From an uncultured SAR202 cluster bacterium (GTDB lineage Bacteria; Chloroflexota; Dehalococcoidia; Lucifugimonadales; Lucifugimonadaceae): a stretch of 64,000 nucleotides of DNA. Shown here one piece after another: positions 1 to 9,523 of this stretch; the stretch's first letter is position 1, and every line of letters begins with the position of its first letter. The notes below the pieces were generated by a model, which ran no database searches, was not told the DNA's origin, and saw nothing but the letters and a program-made list of their open reading frames with translations. Location of the stretch: the NCBI GenBank assembly GCA_902620405.1, contig CACNIC010000003.1, positions 43,471-107,470 on the forward strand, read 5' to 3'. The position numbers and the translations under genes were made by a program.

Positions 1-135
1 GGACTAACATATAAAGAATTAGAAGAAGCGATGATAGATTCATCAAGCAAATTTTATAATCAATATAATAAGATTAGAACACCTAATTTACACAAAATGA
101 AACCAATACCAATATTTAAAAAAAATGAAAACTAA
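1..135 (+). CDS. C-terminal end of an unidentified protein (5' truncated by window edge)
   Basis: An open frame runs from base 1 to a TAA at 133-135, giving the last 44 residues of a protein. The segment is polar, rich in Lys and Asn, and ends in a Pro/Lys-rich tail (HKMKPIPIFKKNEN). It overlaps the start of the downstream protease gene by 11 nt in another frame, which suggests co-transcription and translational coupling. I do not recognise the family from so short a tail. A metabolic enzyme C-terminus is possible, but no function is assigned. Confidence 0.55.
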   Translation, partial: GLTYKELEEAMIDSSSKFYNQYNKIRTPNLHKMKPIPIFKKNEN

Positions 136-1225
136 AAATTTATTCATAGCTTTAATACTTTCTGTATCTTTATTCTCGTGTACTGATAGTGAACCTGAGA
201 AAATAATTTCTAGCCCTGAAGTTAAAGAAAGCGATACCGTTAATTATCTTAATGACCTATCAGGAATTTATAAAGATGCCCTTCCTGCAATAGTTGCCAT
301 AAGAATTGATACTTTTATGGGCCCTTCAGGTTCTGGTTCTGGTTTTATATGGGATGATGAGGGTAGAATTGCAACTAACTCTCATGTTGTAAGAGAAGCT
401 GCTGCTTTTTTAGATAGTGACATAATAGTTGCTTTTCATGATGGTTATGAGTTCAAAGCAAATTTAATTGCACATGATATCTATTCAGATCTAGCCATAC
501 TAGATGTAGAATATCCTGATTTTTATGAATATAAGCCCTTATCTCTTGGTGACAGCTCAATTGTTAACGTTGGTAATCAAGCTATTGCAATTGGAAATCC
601 TTTTGGTGAAAACTTTACTTTAACATCTGGAATAATTAGTGCAATTGGAAGAGCAAGGTCTGATTTAGAAACAAATTTTTTAATTGGTTCAGTAATACAA
701 CATGATGCTTCAATTAATCCTGGAAACTCTGGAGGGCCATTATTTAACTCAAAGGGTGAGGTTATTGGAATAAATGCACAAATAGCAAGTAGATCTGGAT
801 CTAGCTCTGGTATAGGTTTCGCAATACCTATAAACACTGCAAAAAGGGTAATTCCATCGTTAATTTCAAAGAAATATTATGAGCATTCACTTCTTGGTAT
901 TGGTGCAACTGAAAAATTAACCTATGAAAGAAAAAAACAATTAGGTCTGAAAGATCAAATATTAGGTATTGAAGTTACGTATGTTGACCCAGATGGCCCT
1001 TCTGGTGATTCTGGGTTAATCGGAAGAAATGAAAATGATCCAGGAGATATTATAATCTCTATCAAAAAAGATAACACTGAATTTAAGGTAACTTCATTTA
1101 GTGGTCTTGTTAACTTATTAAACGAAAATACAGTTCCAGGTGACACTATTGAATTGACTGTAATTAGGGATAATGAAAACTTAAACTTAAATGTCAAATT
1201 AGGTTTCAGGCCTTTAATAAATTAG
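125..1225 (+). CDS. HtrA/DegP-type trypsin-like serine protease, lipoprotein
   Basis: Extracytoplasmic quality-control protease of the HtrA family (366 aa). The N-terminus is a lipoprotein signal: Lys-rich start, hydrophobic core, then a lipobox ending at Cys19, so the mature enzyme is probably membrane-tethered. The trypsin fold covers about 50-250. Its triad is visible as His87 (TNSHVV), Asp122 (YSDLAILDV) and Ser202 in GNSGGPL. A single PDZ-like domain follows at about 258-360; many DegP proteins have two. The start ATG lies inside the tail of the upstream frame. recA follows 48 nt downstream on the same strand. A role in clearing misfolded envelope proteins is inferred from the family. 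Confidence 0.93.
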   Translation: MKTKNLFIALILSVSLFSCTDSEPEKIISSPEVKESDTVNYLNDLSGIYKDALPAIVAIRIDTFMGPSGSGSGFIWDDEGRIATNSHVVREAAAFLDSDIIVAFHDGYEFKANLIAHDIYSDLAILDVEYPDFYEYKPLSLGDSSIVNVGNQAIAIGNPFGENFTLTSGIISAIGRARSDLETNFLIGSVIQHDASINPGNSGGPLFNSKGEVIGINAQIASRSGSSSGIGFAIPINTAKRVIPSLISKKYYEHSLLGIGATEKLTYERKKQLGLKDQILGIEVTYVDPDGPSGDSGLIGRNENDPGDIIISIKKDNTEFKVTSFSGLVNLLNENTVPGDTIELTVIRDNENLNLNVKLGFRPLIN

Positions 1226-1273
1226 TGACATTAGGTTATAAAAAAAAATATTGATCTGTAGTAGGCTATAAAC

Positions 1274-2263
1274 ATGCCAAAAAAAGAAGTTAAAACAAAA
1301 GATATTGAAAATACCCTTGCTGGAATAGAGAAAACATTCGGTAAAGGATCAATAATGTTAATGAAAGATGATATCCAAGACTATGAAGAAGGTGTCATTC
1401 CAACTGGATCCATTATATTAGACATGGCTTTAGGAATTGGTGGCCTACCTAAAGGAAGAATCATTGAAATTTTTGGTGCAGAATCAGCAGGTAAAACTAC
1501 ATTAGCCTTATCAGCTGTTAACGAAGTTCAAAAACAAGGTGGAAATGCTGCTTATATTGATGTCGAGCATGCATTAGATCCATCATATTCTGGAAAAATT
1601 GGAATAGATCTTGATAAGCTTCTAGTTTCTCAGCCAGATTCAGCAGAACAAGCACTTGAAATAACAGAATATTTAGTTAAAAGCGGGAATATTGACCTTG
1701 TTGTTGTTGATAGTGTCGCTGCACTTGTGCCAACAGCTGAAATTGAAGGTCAAATGGGAGAACTTCAAATTGGATTACAGGCTAGATTAATGTCGCAAGC
1801 ATTGAGGAAGTTAACTGGAACTATTAGAAAAACTAATTGCACTGCAATATTTATAAACCAATTAAGAGAAAAAGTTGGTGTAGTTTTTGGAAACCCTGAA
1901 ACTACTCCCGGAGGGAGAGCATTAAAATTTTACAGTTCAGTTAGAATTGATCTAAGAAGAATAGAACCAATTAAAAATGGAACAGATATTGTTGGCAACA
2001 AGGTAAGAGCACGTATTGTAAAAAATAAAATGGCCCCTCCATTTAAAAAAGCAGAAATGGATATAATTTTTTCTGAAGGCATAAGTAAAGAAAGTTCACT
2101 CATTGATTTAGGTGTTGAAAAGGAAATAATTACCAAAAGCGGATCATTTTTTTCTTACGGCGACATTAGATTAGGTCAAGGAAGAGATAGTACAAGAAAA
2201 TTTCTTAAAGAAGATAAAGCAATTTTTAATGAAATTGAAAAAAAGATTAGAGAAGCTGAATAA
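1274..2263 (+). CDS. recA: Recombinase RecA
   Basis: DNA strand-exchange ATPase of homologous recombination and co-protease for LexA. At 329 aa it is slightly shorter than E. coli RecA (353), mainly in the acidic C-terminal tail. Walker A is GAESAGKT (68-75), the catalytic Glu lies in DVEHALD (Glu98), and Walker B ends at Asp146 in LVVVDS. The L2 DNA-binding loop region ([21 protein letters not shown]) is intact. The ATG follows a short AT-rich gap that shares a GTGACATT-AG element with the lexA upstream region. A lexA gene lies about 29 kb away in this window, so SOS control is plausible but not demonstrated. Confidence 0.98.
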   Translation: MPKKEVKTKDIENTLAGIEKTFGKGSIMLMKDDIQDYEEGVIPTGSIILDMALGIGGLPKGRIIEIFGAESAGKTTLALSAVNEVQKQGGNAAYIDVEHALDPSYSGKIGIDLDKLLVSQPDSAEQALEITEYLVKSGNIDLVVVDSVAALVPTAEIEGQMGELQIGLQARLMSQALRKLTGTIRKTNCTAIFINQLREKVGVVFGNPETTPGGRALKFYSSVRIDLRRIEPIKNGTDIVGNKVRARIVKNKMAPPFKKAEMDIIFSEGISKESSLIDLGVEKEIITKSGSFFSYGDIRLGQGRDSTRKFLKEDKAIFNEIEKKIREAE

Positions 2264-2322
2264 CAAGGATTTACAATATTCTCCCATCATCATAAAATCA
2301 CATTTCATAATTAAATTTTAAA

Positions 2323-3585
2323 TTGTATAACTCACTAATTATAATATTCATACTTCTTTTATTGAGTGCTCTAATAAGTGCATCTGAAGCAAGTATAATT
2401 GCAGTAAATAAGATAAGAATAAAACACCTTTCGCAAGAAGGTAATAGAAGAGCAAAACTAATTTCAAAAATTCAAGATAATTTTGAAGACTTTTTTGCTA
2501 CTATTTTGTTTATTGGTAACTTGCTAAACATTACAGTAGCAACTATAGGTACAAGCCTTGCAATAAGTATAATTGGCGAAAACTCTGCTACAGCAATACT
2601 AATTGCATCTCTAGTAACAACTGTTGTGATAGTAGTTATTGGAGAATTAACTCCCAAAGCAGTATCAACAATTAATCCAGAAAAATGGGCCTTAGCTACT
2701 TCGGATATTGTTAGCATATTAATCAAAACAACAAAACCTTTAGTTTTTATATTTGCATTAATACCTAAAACTTTAAATAGAATTTTCAAATCAAATGGTG
2801 ATAATTCTGCTCCATCTGTGACTAAAGGTGAACTAAGAATGCTAATTGATGTTGGTGAAGAAGAGGGAACTGTAAATATTGATCAAGGTGAAATGTTAGA
2901 AAATGTATTTAGATTTGCAGAAACTGAAGCAAAAGAAATTATGACCCCTAGAAATAATATTGAATGGGTACACTTTGAAACGTCATTTAGTGACTTTTTA
3001 AAAATTTATAAAAACCACCCTCACTCAAGATTTCCTGTTTTTGATGATAATTATGATGATGTAGTAGGGATATTATCAACTAAAGATGTTATGACATCTT
3101 TAGCAACAAATAAATTAAATGACAAATCAGTCGTAAGCTCAATTATGAGGACACCATTGTTTATACCTGAATCAAAAAGATTAGATGAACTTTTCACAGA
3201 AATGAGAAGAACTGGAAATAAGGTTTCTTTGATTGTTGATGAATTTGGTGGCGTTTCTGGTTTAATAACATTAACTTCTTTAATTGAGAAGATAGTAGGA
3301 TCGACTGGTGAAGAAGGAATAAGGCCTAAAGAGAAATACATTATATTGGAACCAAATACATATGAAATTGATGGAGCAATGAATATCGATGAAGCAAATG
3401 ATGAACTTGGACTTAATATCCCGGTAGGAGATTATGAAACTATTGCAGGGTTTATATTAGAAAATTTTCAAAAAATACCAGATATTGGTGAGAAAACAAG
3501 CTACGGAAATTTAAGAATTACTATTAATGAAGTTGATGGATCAAGAATATCAAAAGTTAGAATAAGAAAAAGACTTGAAGAATAA
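2323..3585 (+). CDS. CNNM/CorC-HlyC family membrane protein with CBS pair
   Basis: Hemolysin-C/CorC-type transporter-like protein of 420 aa. It has an N-terminal CNNM (DUF21) membrane domain at about 1-150 with several hydrophobic helices and the conserved GELTPK motif (107-112). A tandem CBS domain pair follows at about 200-325, including EIMTPR, and a C-terminal CorC_HlyC transporter-associated domain at about 335-415. Family members are linked to Mg2+/Co2+ efflux or resistance; the substrate here is unknown. The only usable start is TTG at 2323: there is an in-frame stop at 2308, no ATG precedes the first membrane helix, and the Shine-Dalgarno sequence is weak. tilS follows after 13 nt. 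Confidence 0.9.
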   Translation: MYNSLIIIFILLLLSALISASEASIIAVNKIRIKHLSQEGNRRAKLISKIQDNFEDFFATILFIGNLLNITVATIGTSLAISIIGENSATAILIASLVTTVVIVVIGELTPKAVSTINPEKWALATSDIVSILIKTTKPLVFIFALIPKTLNRIFKSNGDNSAPSVTKGELRMLIDVGEEEGTVNIDQGEMLENVFRFAETEAKEIMTPRNNIEWVHFETSFSDFLKIYKNHPHSRFPVFDDNYDDVVGILSTKDVMTSLATNKLNDKSVVSSIMRTPLFIPESKRLDELFTEMRRTGNKVSLIVDEFGGVSGLITLTSLIEKIVGSTGEEGIRPKEKYIILEPNTYEIDGAMNIDEANDELGLNIPVGDYETIAGFILENFQKIPDIGEKTSYGNLRITINEVDGSRISKVRIRKRLEE

Positions 3586-3598
3586 TTAATAAAAAATT

Positions 3599-4594
3599 AT
3601 GAATATGATTGAAGAGACATTAATTAGTAATCTTGAAAGATTTAATCTATTAGGCAAGAAACTCGTAATTGGATTCTCAGGAGGTGGGGATTCAACATCT
3701 TTAATAATTGCTTTAAATGAATTAAGAAAAAAATATTCTCAATTAAATTTTGAAGCATTTCATGTAAATTATGGCCTCAGAAAAGAGTCAGATAAAGATC
3801 AAGAATTTGTAGAAAATATTTGCAATAAAATGAACATAAATTTAACTAATAAAAATTTAAAAGATCAAAAATTAATACCGGATTCTGATTCAGAAGAAAA
3901 TTTAAGAAATATTAGATACAACATAATTTCATCTCATATTATTGAAACTAAATCCTATTGCTTAATTACAGCACATAACTTAAATGATCACGTAGAAACT
4001 TTTTTAATGAAATTAACTAGAGGTGCAGGATTAAAAGGAATGGAAGGATTAAAATATTTTTCTATAATAAATAAATTTAAAGGTTTAAAAATTTTTAGGC
4101 CATTTATTGAAATCAAAAAAAAAGATCTTTTTGATTACTGTATTTCAAAAAATATAAATCCAATAAATGACAGTTCAAATTATGATAATAAATACTCGAG
4201 AAACAGAATAAGGAATAATGTGATACCAGAATTTGAAAAATTAAATCCAGATTTTTTAAATACAATAAATAGGGTGACATATGTAGCAAGCGAAGTAAAT
4301 TCTTATCAAAATAAATTAACTGAAGAAAAATATCAAAAAATAAAATTATTCGAAAATAAATATGAAATATCTTTTGATAGATCAAAATTTAATTTACTTG
4401 AGGATGTAGAAAAGAAATTGATCATTAAAACAAAATGTGAATCTTTTTCAAATTCAATATTTATTGAAAAAAAACATTTAGATATTGTCATAAATAAATG
4501 CTTATCTCAAAGTAAAGAATTTTCATTGGATATGCCGGGGCCAGTAATTATAAAAGCAAATAAAGATGAAGTAATAATAAGTTTTAGTTGCTGA
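3599..4594 (+). CDS. tilS: tRNA(Ile)-lysidine synthase
   Basis: Converts C34 of tRNA-Ile(CAU) to lysidine so that it decodes AUA. The PP-loop SGGGDS sits at 27-32, followed by the N-type ATP pyrophosphatase fold with HNLNDHVETFLMKLTRG and GLKGM, both typical of TilS. At 331 aa it lies close to the short form (Aquifex-like) and has little room for the extra C-terminal tRNA-binding domain of E. coli TilS. AUA codons are frequent in the window, so the enzyme should be essential. Two in-frame ATGs at 3599 and 3605 could both serve as start. The gene ends in an 11-nt convergent overlap with the nicotinate phosphoribosyltransferase gene. Confidence 0.93.
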   Translation: MNMIEETLISNLERFNLLGKKLVIGFSGGGDSTSLIIALNELRKKYSQLNFEAFHVNYGLRKESDKDQEFVENICNKMNINLTNKNLKDQKLIPDSDSEENLRNIRYNIISSHIIETKSYCLITAHNLNDHVETFLMKLTRGAGLKGMEGLKYFSIINKFKGLKIFRPFIEIKKKDLFDYCISKNINPINDSSNYDNKYSRNRIRNNVIPEFEKLNPDFLNTINRVTYVASEVNSYQNKLTEEKYQKIKLFENKYEISFDRSKFNLLEDVEKKLIIKTKCESFSNSIFIEKKHLDIVINKCLSQSKEFSLDMPGPVIIKANKDEVIISFSC

Positions 4595-5666
4595 ATAACA
4601 TTTTATTTAATCTTGCACCAGGAAGAATTCCAGGAACTTGACCACGTTTTGACACTGGATTCCCATCTATTAGTTTCAAATAAGAACCTATTTTAATTGG
4701 TTTTCTGCAAGCTATATACCTATCAACACCAATTGCTTGAACAAGTCTTCTGTTTAGGTTGTTAGCAGGCATATCTTCAAGATTTTGATTTTCAAAATTA
4801 GGATTTGATTCACTTTGCCACTCTTTTTCAACTTCAATAATTTCTTTAATTAATGATGGATCAAGATCACCTGAAATTGACAATTGAGTATTTATGAATC
4901 CTAGTTGATCAAGTCTTTCTCTAACTTCCCTTAAAGTTTCGCCTTTTATCCCTCCTCTTTCTTCTGGCGTTTCTAATTTAAGTCCACGAATTGAAGGAAA
5001 ATTTTCTACTACTTTCTTTGCTTCTTCCCCCTCATCGCCAAGAATTCCTACACTTACAACTTTTGGAAGCTCAGAATCACCGCTATTCACTAATGCTTCT
5101 GCGGCCTCAACAACATCTCCCATTATTACAACTAAGGATTCATTCATGCTTCCTACTGGAGTTAAGTCTGCAAGGCTTGCTCCAAGAATTGAAGAACAAC
5201 CTTTAGCGCCCCCTTGTATTGAAGAATAATCCATTATCCCAACAACATTAGGGTGAACATGAGGTGCACCAAAGTTAACAATAGGTATACCTTCGGAAGA
5301 GTCGACACATTCTTTTGCAGCTGTTGCCCATCCTGACGAAGAAGATATTATTCCGTTTATAGCAGTTATGTAATTCGCAATTACTGCAAAAGTGCAACTT
5401 AAACGTAGAATAACTTCACCTTTTGTAAAAATATCACCATCATTTAAAGACAAAACTTCATCTCTAAATGCCTTCGGAAGGAACCTAGAAATAATTTGTG
5501 AAATTTCTCCATAGCCACTAAAAACACCTTGCTCTTTAGAAATGAACTCTATTGTTATATTTGGGTTTAATCCCTGGTCTCTTAATATCTCTGATGTTCT
5601 TCGTAAACTAGCTTCTGCAGTTTCACCAACAAGTACTAATTTATTTAAATCAAATTTATCACTCAT
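4584..5666 (-). CDS. Nicotinate phosphoribosyltransferase, archaeal-type
   Basis: NAD salvage enzyme joining nicotinate and PRPP to give nicotinate mononucleotide (360 aa). The family call rests on the quinolinate-PRTase-like core. Its RLSCTFAVIANYITAINGI segment (88-106) corresponds to the N-terminal helix-rich part. FGAPHVHP (132-139) and MDYSSIQGGAKGCSS (145-159) are the phosphate-binding hallmarks of the Thermoplasma-type NAPRTase. The gene is last in the long minus-strand operon, and its ATG overlaps the stop of the upstream glycosyltransferase by 4 nt. It is unlike the larger E. coli PncB. Specificity for nicotinate rather than quinolinate is inferred from the MDYSS/GCSS pattern. Confidence 0.85.
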   Translation of the reverse strand: MSDKFDLNKLVLVGETAEASLRRTSEILRDQGLNPNITIEFISKEQGVFSGYGEISQIISRFLPKAFRDEVLSLNDGDIFTKGEVILRLSCTFAVIANYITAINGIISSSSGWATAAKECVDSSEGIPIVNFGAPHVHPNVVGIMDYSSIQGGAKGCSSILGASLADLTPVGSMNESLVVIMGDVVEAAEALVNSGDSELPKVVSVGILGDEGEEAKKVVENFPSIRGLKLETPEERGGIKGETLREVRERLDQLGFINTQLSISGDLDPSLIKEIIEVEKEWQSESNPNFENQNLEDMPANNLNRRLVQAIGVDRYIACRKPIKIGSYLKLIDGNPVSKRGQVPGILPGARLNKMLFSN

Positions 5667-6370
5667 TTTCCAAATCTCAATCTTACAAGACCAATCAGAT
5701 CATTAATTATTGTTGATATTAAATTCACACTAGAATCACTATCATCTATCCATGTTACAGGTACTTCACATATAGATAAATTATTTTTTTCAGCTTTATA
5801 TAATATTTCAGTATCAAAGAACCACTCTTTGTCTTTACAATCATCAATTACTTTTAATATGGCTTCTTTCTTAGCAAATTTAAATCCACATTGAGCATCA
5901 TAAAAATTTACAGATAATATTGTCCTAAATATTTTGCTATAAGTTCTTGAAATTATTTCCCTTTTTAAACTTCTACCAATGACTTTAGAGCCTTTTATCA
6001 ACCTAGAAGCTATTACAATATCATAATTTTCATTTACTATTTTATTTATAAATTTAGGCAAAATTTCAATATCTGTAGAAAGATCAGAATCCATATAGCC
6101 ATATATATCTGAACTACTTGATAACCATGCATTTTTTAATGCTTGACCCTTACCAGGTTCGTCAATTGAAATTACTCTGCACCTTTTATATTTTTCTTGC
6201 AGTGATTTTGATATTTGTAAAGTATTATCATTGGAACCATTTTCAGCTATTGTTATCACCCAATCTTGTTCAATGTTTTTAGAAAGAAAATCATACAGCC
6301 TCATAAATCTTTTTTCTAATTTTTTAGATTCATTGTATACAGGCAGTACTATATCTATTGAGTTTTTCAT
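5663..6370 (-). CDS. Family 2 glycosyltransferase, dolichyl-phosphate glucosyltransferase-like
   Basis: Cytoplasmic-face GT2 enzyme (235 aa) resembling ALG5/DPM-type polyprenyl-phosphate hexose synthases, which load glucose or mannose from a nucleotide sugar onto a lipid phosphate carrier. Seen: VLPVYNES (8-15), the nucleotide-binding ENGSNDNT (43-50), the metal-binding DSD at 94-96 (YMDSDLSTD) and QCGFK with a downstream WFFDTEIL segment. There are no C-terminal membrane helices, unlike some DPM synthases. The ATG overlaps the purH stop by 1 nt (TAATG), so it is translated in the same operon. The sugar and lipid substrates are not deducible. Confidence 0.82.
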   Translation of the reverse strand: MKNSIDIVLPVYNESKKLEKRFMRLYDFLSKNIEQDWVITIAENGSNDNTLQISKSLQEKYKRCRVISIDEPGKGQALKNAWLSSSSDIYGYMDSDLSTDIEILPKFINKIVNENYDIVIASRLIKGSKVIGRSLKREIISRTYSKIFRTILSVNFYDAQCGFKFAKKEAILKVIDDCKDKEWFFDTEILYKAEKNNLSICEVPVTWIDDSDSSVNLISTIINDLIGLVRLRFGK

Positions 6371-7869
6371 TAATGAGTAAATCTCCTTTGGTTTGTAAAA
6401 ATCATAGATATGCCCTTATTATTGGCCTCTTCAATAACTTTGGTATCATTAATTGATCCTCCCGGCTGAATTATACATTTCACTCCAAGATCACTTGCTT
6501 TAGTTATTGAGTCTGGGAATGGGAAAAAAGCATCTGATGCCAATATGCAACCAATACTTTTTTTACCTGCCACTTCACCGGCAATTTTGACACTCATTAC
6601 TCTATTTGGTTGGCCAGCACCCATGCCTAATAATGTATTATTTTTGACTAAAATAATTGCGTTAGATTTAATAAATAAACATAATTTCCATGCAAATTTT
6701 AAATCTTCAAGTTCCTGATTAGAAGGCTTAATTTCTGTTACTACTTTTAATTCGTATTTTTCATCAAGATTTTGAGATTGAGCTAATAAACCACCTGATA
6801 TAGATCTATAATGAAGTTGATTATAAGAAGAATATGTTGCTTGTAGAATTCTAAGATTTTTTCTTTTTTGCAATACCTCTAATGCCTTTCTGCTAAATTT
6901 TGGAGCAACAACTATCTCAAAAAAACTTTTTACTATTTCATTTGCAACATTTTCTTGTAGCAATGAATTAAAACCTAAAATTCCTCCGTAGGCTGATACA
7001 GGGTCTCCATTAACTGCGTTATTAAAAGCATCTATTTGATTAGAATTTATTGATAACCCACAAACATTTGTATGCTTTACCACAGAAACACAATTTTTTT
7101 TAAAATTATTTACTGCATTAAATGCAACATCTGCATCAAGATAATTATTATAAGACATTTCCTTTCCAGAAATAAGAATTGAATTTGCTATTCCATTTTC
7201 TAATTTATTTCTTTGTATGTAACCAGACTGATGAGGGTTCTCGCCATATCTAAGTTTATTAAATTTATTATTATTTAAGCTAATAGCATTTTGATTATCT
7301 GATAAATAATTTGCAATTTTAATGTCATAATCTGAAAGCAAATTGAACACTTTAGCTGCTAACTTTTTCCTTGTATCATAATTTAAATTATTTTCTAAAA
7401 TGCAATTTAGAACAAATTCATAATCCGATGGATCTGAAATTACTACCACATCATTATAATTTTTTGCTGCAGCTCTTAGTATTGAAGCGCCTCCAATATC
7501 AATATTTTCAATTGCTTCTTCATTACTAAATTGATTTGAGTTAATCACCTTTTCAAATTTATACAGATTGCAAATAACCATATCAATTTTATTTATATTG
7601 AATTTTTTTAAATCGATATTATGATTTTTGGAATTTTTTTTTGAAAGGATTCCAGCAAAAATTTTTGGATGCAAAGATTTTACTCTTCCATCAAGAATTT
7701 CAGGAAAATCAATATAATCTGATATTTCTGTAGAATGAATATCATTATTTTTTAAATATTTATGTGTACCAGAAGTAGCTATTATTTCAATTTCAGTGTA
7801 AAAGCCTGTTAGATTTTTTAAAAATGAAACAATACCTTTAGTCTCAGAAATACTTATTAATACTCTCAT
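6370..7869 (-). CDS. purH: Bifunctional AICAR transformylase/IMP cyclohydrolase
   Basis: Catalyses the last two steps of de novo IMP synthesis (499 aa). The N-terminal MGS-like cyclohydrolase domain covers about 1-190 with GRVKSLHPKI (61-70). The transformylase part begins near LRYGENPHQ (206-214) and contains KHTNVCG (265-271), where most family members have KHxNPCG; the catalytic Lys-His pair is kept. Also visible are VSAYGGILGFN, GMGAGQPNRV and the C-terminal TNQRRFTH. No other pur gene is in the window. The gene lies in the middle of the rpmH-to-NAPRT strand run, after a 90-nt AT-rich gap that could hold its own promoter. Confidence 0.96.
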   Translation of the reverse strand: MRVLISISETKGIVSFLKNLTGFYTEIEIIATSGTHKYLKNNDIHSTEISDYIDFPEILDGRVKSLHPKIFAGILSKKNSKNHNIDLKKFNINKIDMVICNLYKFEKVINSNQFSNEEAIENIDIGGASILRAAAKNYNDVVVISDPSDYEFVLNCILENNLNYDTRKKLAAKVFNLLSDYDIKIANYLSDNQNAISLNNNKFNKLRYGENPHQSGYIQRNKLENGIANSILISGKEMSYNNYLDADVAFNAVNNFKKNCVSVVKHTNVCGLSINSNQIDAFNNAVNGDPVSAYGGILGFNSLLQENVANEIVKSFFEIVVAPKFSRKALEVLQKRKNLRILQATYSSYNQLHYRSISGGLLAQSQNLDEKYELKVVTEIKPSNQELEDLKFAWKLCLFIKSNAIILVKNNTLLGMGAGQPNRVMSVKIAGEVAGKKSIGCILASDAFFPFPDSITKASDLGVKCIIQPGGSINDTKVIEEANNKGISMIFTNQRRFTH

Positions 7870-7959
7870 AATAGTTATAATTGTTTACATACTTATTAGA
7901 AATAAGTTTTATAAATGTTAATTATCTCATTTTAAATGTATGAATCAAAAATTATAAAA

Positions 7960-8694
7960 TTATGACAATTTAAAAATTCCAAAAAATTCTTGGTTACCTT
8001 TTTTTCCTTTAAGTTCAGATTTTTTTAAAACTAATAAATTTAATCCTATTCTTTGTAAATTCTTGATAACTTTATCAAGGATTTTTGGTATTAAAAAAAT
8101 ATTTTTGATTACTCCCCCATAATCCACTTGGTCTTTATTGGCTTCGAATTGGGGTTTAATTAATATAATTAAAATTGAATCTTTGTCTAAAAATTTCTTT
8201 AATTGACTTGCAATCATTGTCACAGAAATAAATGATACATCCACTACAATAATATCTAATTTTTTGACACCAATATCAAAGTCATATCTAGCATTAATAT
8301 TTTCAAAAAAATCAACTTTTGGATCATTTTTAACTAATGGATCTAACTGAGATCTGCCAACATCAATGCAGTATACTTTTTTTGCTCCATTTTTTATAAG
8401 TGCATGTGTAAAACCACCTGTTGAAGCACCAACATCAAGACATTCTTTTCCTTTAATAATAATTTTAGAGCCAGCTAACAAATTATTAAGTTTTTCGCCT
8501 CCTCGAGAAACAAATTTTTGATGGATAATTTTTACTTCAGTATTTTCATTTACCATTGTATGCCTAAATAAAAATTTTGAATTATAATTTTTTATTCTTA
8601 CTTTTCTCTTATTAATTAAATTTGTCGCTTCATTGATAGATTTTACTAATTTTTTATTTAGAAGAAATTGGTCAAGTCTTATCTTTTTAGTCAT
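7960..8694 (-). CDS. tlyA: TlyA family rRNA 2'-O-methyltransferase (S4 + FtsJ)
   Basis: RNA ribose methyltransferase of the TlyA/hemolysin A family (244 aa); characterised members modify 16S and 23S rRNA. The N-terminal S4 RNA-binding domain (about 1-60) begins with IRLDQFLL. SRGGEKL (63-69) carries a catalytic-tetrad Lys. The SAM motif is DVGASTGGFT (87-96), followed by YCIDVGRSQLD, VVDVSFIS and IKPQFE. The start overlaps the 3' end of the PfkB kinase gene by 8 nt. The common older label hemolysin is not supported by anything in the sequence. Confidence 0.92.
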   Translation of the reverse strand: MTKKIRLDQFLLNKKLVKSINEATNLINKRKVRIKNYNSKFLFRHTMVNENTEVKIIHQKFVSRGGEKLNNLLAGSKIIIKGKECLDVGASTGGFTHALIKNGAKKVYCIDVGRSQLDPLVKNDPKVDFFENINARYDFDIGVKKLDIIVVDVSFISVTMIASQLKKFLDKDSILIILIKPQFEANKDQVDYGGVIKNIFLIPKILDKVIKNLQRIGLNLLVLKKSELKGKKGNQEFFGIFKLS

Positions 8695-9523
8695 TATAGT
8701 ATTTTAAAATTTCGTTATATTTTGGAATTTTTTTATCAGAAATACCAGTTACAGATAATGAAGCAGAAATATTGGATAAAACAGCGCTTTCATTCAGATC
8801 TTTTTTCATAAGATAGTAAAATATTATAAATGATGCACTCCAGACATCTCCAGCACCAGTTTCATCAACATCAATTACATCAATAGTTTCAAAAAGTTTA
8901 ACCTCATTATTAGTAATTATTTTTACTCCTTTTTTACCCATTGTGTAACAAACTATCCTAGAATATTCTGATATTTTCATTGCATTTTCAAAATTTGTAT
9001 CAATTTCAGAAAGCATTACTGCATCAAAAATCTCAAATTTAATATTAGGTAATTTTTTCTTAGGAATTATACTTTGATCGCATTCTTTTCTCATAAATCC
9101 TTGAAGATTACATATTTTTATACTTTTATTAAAAAAATTAAAAAAATTTGGATCTAATTCATCAAAAATTGGACAATAAAAAACAATTTTGGGTTCAATT
9201 TTTTTTAATTTATGCAAAAGATTTTCTAGAATTATTTTTCCCGAAGGATTTAATATCTTTTGGTTTCTTTCACCATTTTTATATGAATTTTCAAAAATTG
9301 TATGTAGTTGAGTTTTTTGAGAAATTATTCTATTCAGATCAATTTTTTTACTAAGATCAAAGCTGTTTGAAACTTCAGTAATTATTCTCAAATCATATCC
9401 TAATTTTTCAGCTACCTTGTAGGCATAAAAAGAAGTTCCCCCAATTGACTTATAAACTTTATTATTTATTTTATTAATATCTTCTGTGACATTACCTATT
9501 GTTAGAATATCGATGGTTTTCAC
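8687..9523 (-). CDS. PfkB/ribokinase-family sugar kinase
   Basis: ATP-dependent kinase of the ribokinase fold (278 aa). It has an N-terminal substrate-binding segment with GNVTEDI (10-16) and GGTSFYA (28-34). The C-terminal signature DETGAGD (220-226) supplies the anion hole and catalytic base Asp226, followed by the ATP site. The substrate cannot be read from sequence; sugars, nucleosides and hydroxymethylpyrimidines are all used by relatives. The stop of jag and the start of this gene abut (9524/9523), and the 3' end overlaps tlyA, so it is embedded in an RNA/translation operon. A nucleoside-salvage role is possible but unproven. Confidence 0.85.
   Translation of the reverse strand: MKTIDILTIGNVTEDINKINNKVYKSIGGTSFYAYKVAEKLGYDLRIITEVSNSFDLSKKIDLNRIISQKTQLHTIFENSYKNGERNQKILNPSGKIILENLLHKLKKIEPKIVFYCPIFDELDPNFFNFFNKSIKICNLQGFMRKECDQSIIPKKKLPNIKFEIFDAVMLSEIDTNFENAMKISEYSRIVCYTMGKKGVKIITNNEVKLFETIDVIDVDETGAGDVWSASFIIFYYLMKKDLNESAVLSNISASLSVTGISDKKIPKYNEILKYYND

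Noticed and set aside
7891-7907. Stem-loop ACTTATT-AGA-AATAAGT as a terminator
   Set aside because: It is followed by T only on the plus strand, while both flanking genes are on the minus strand. The 7-bp all-AT stem is weak and could be chance in such DNA.
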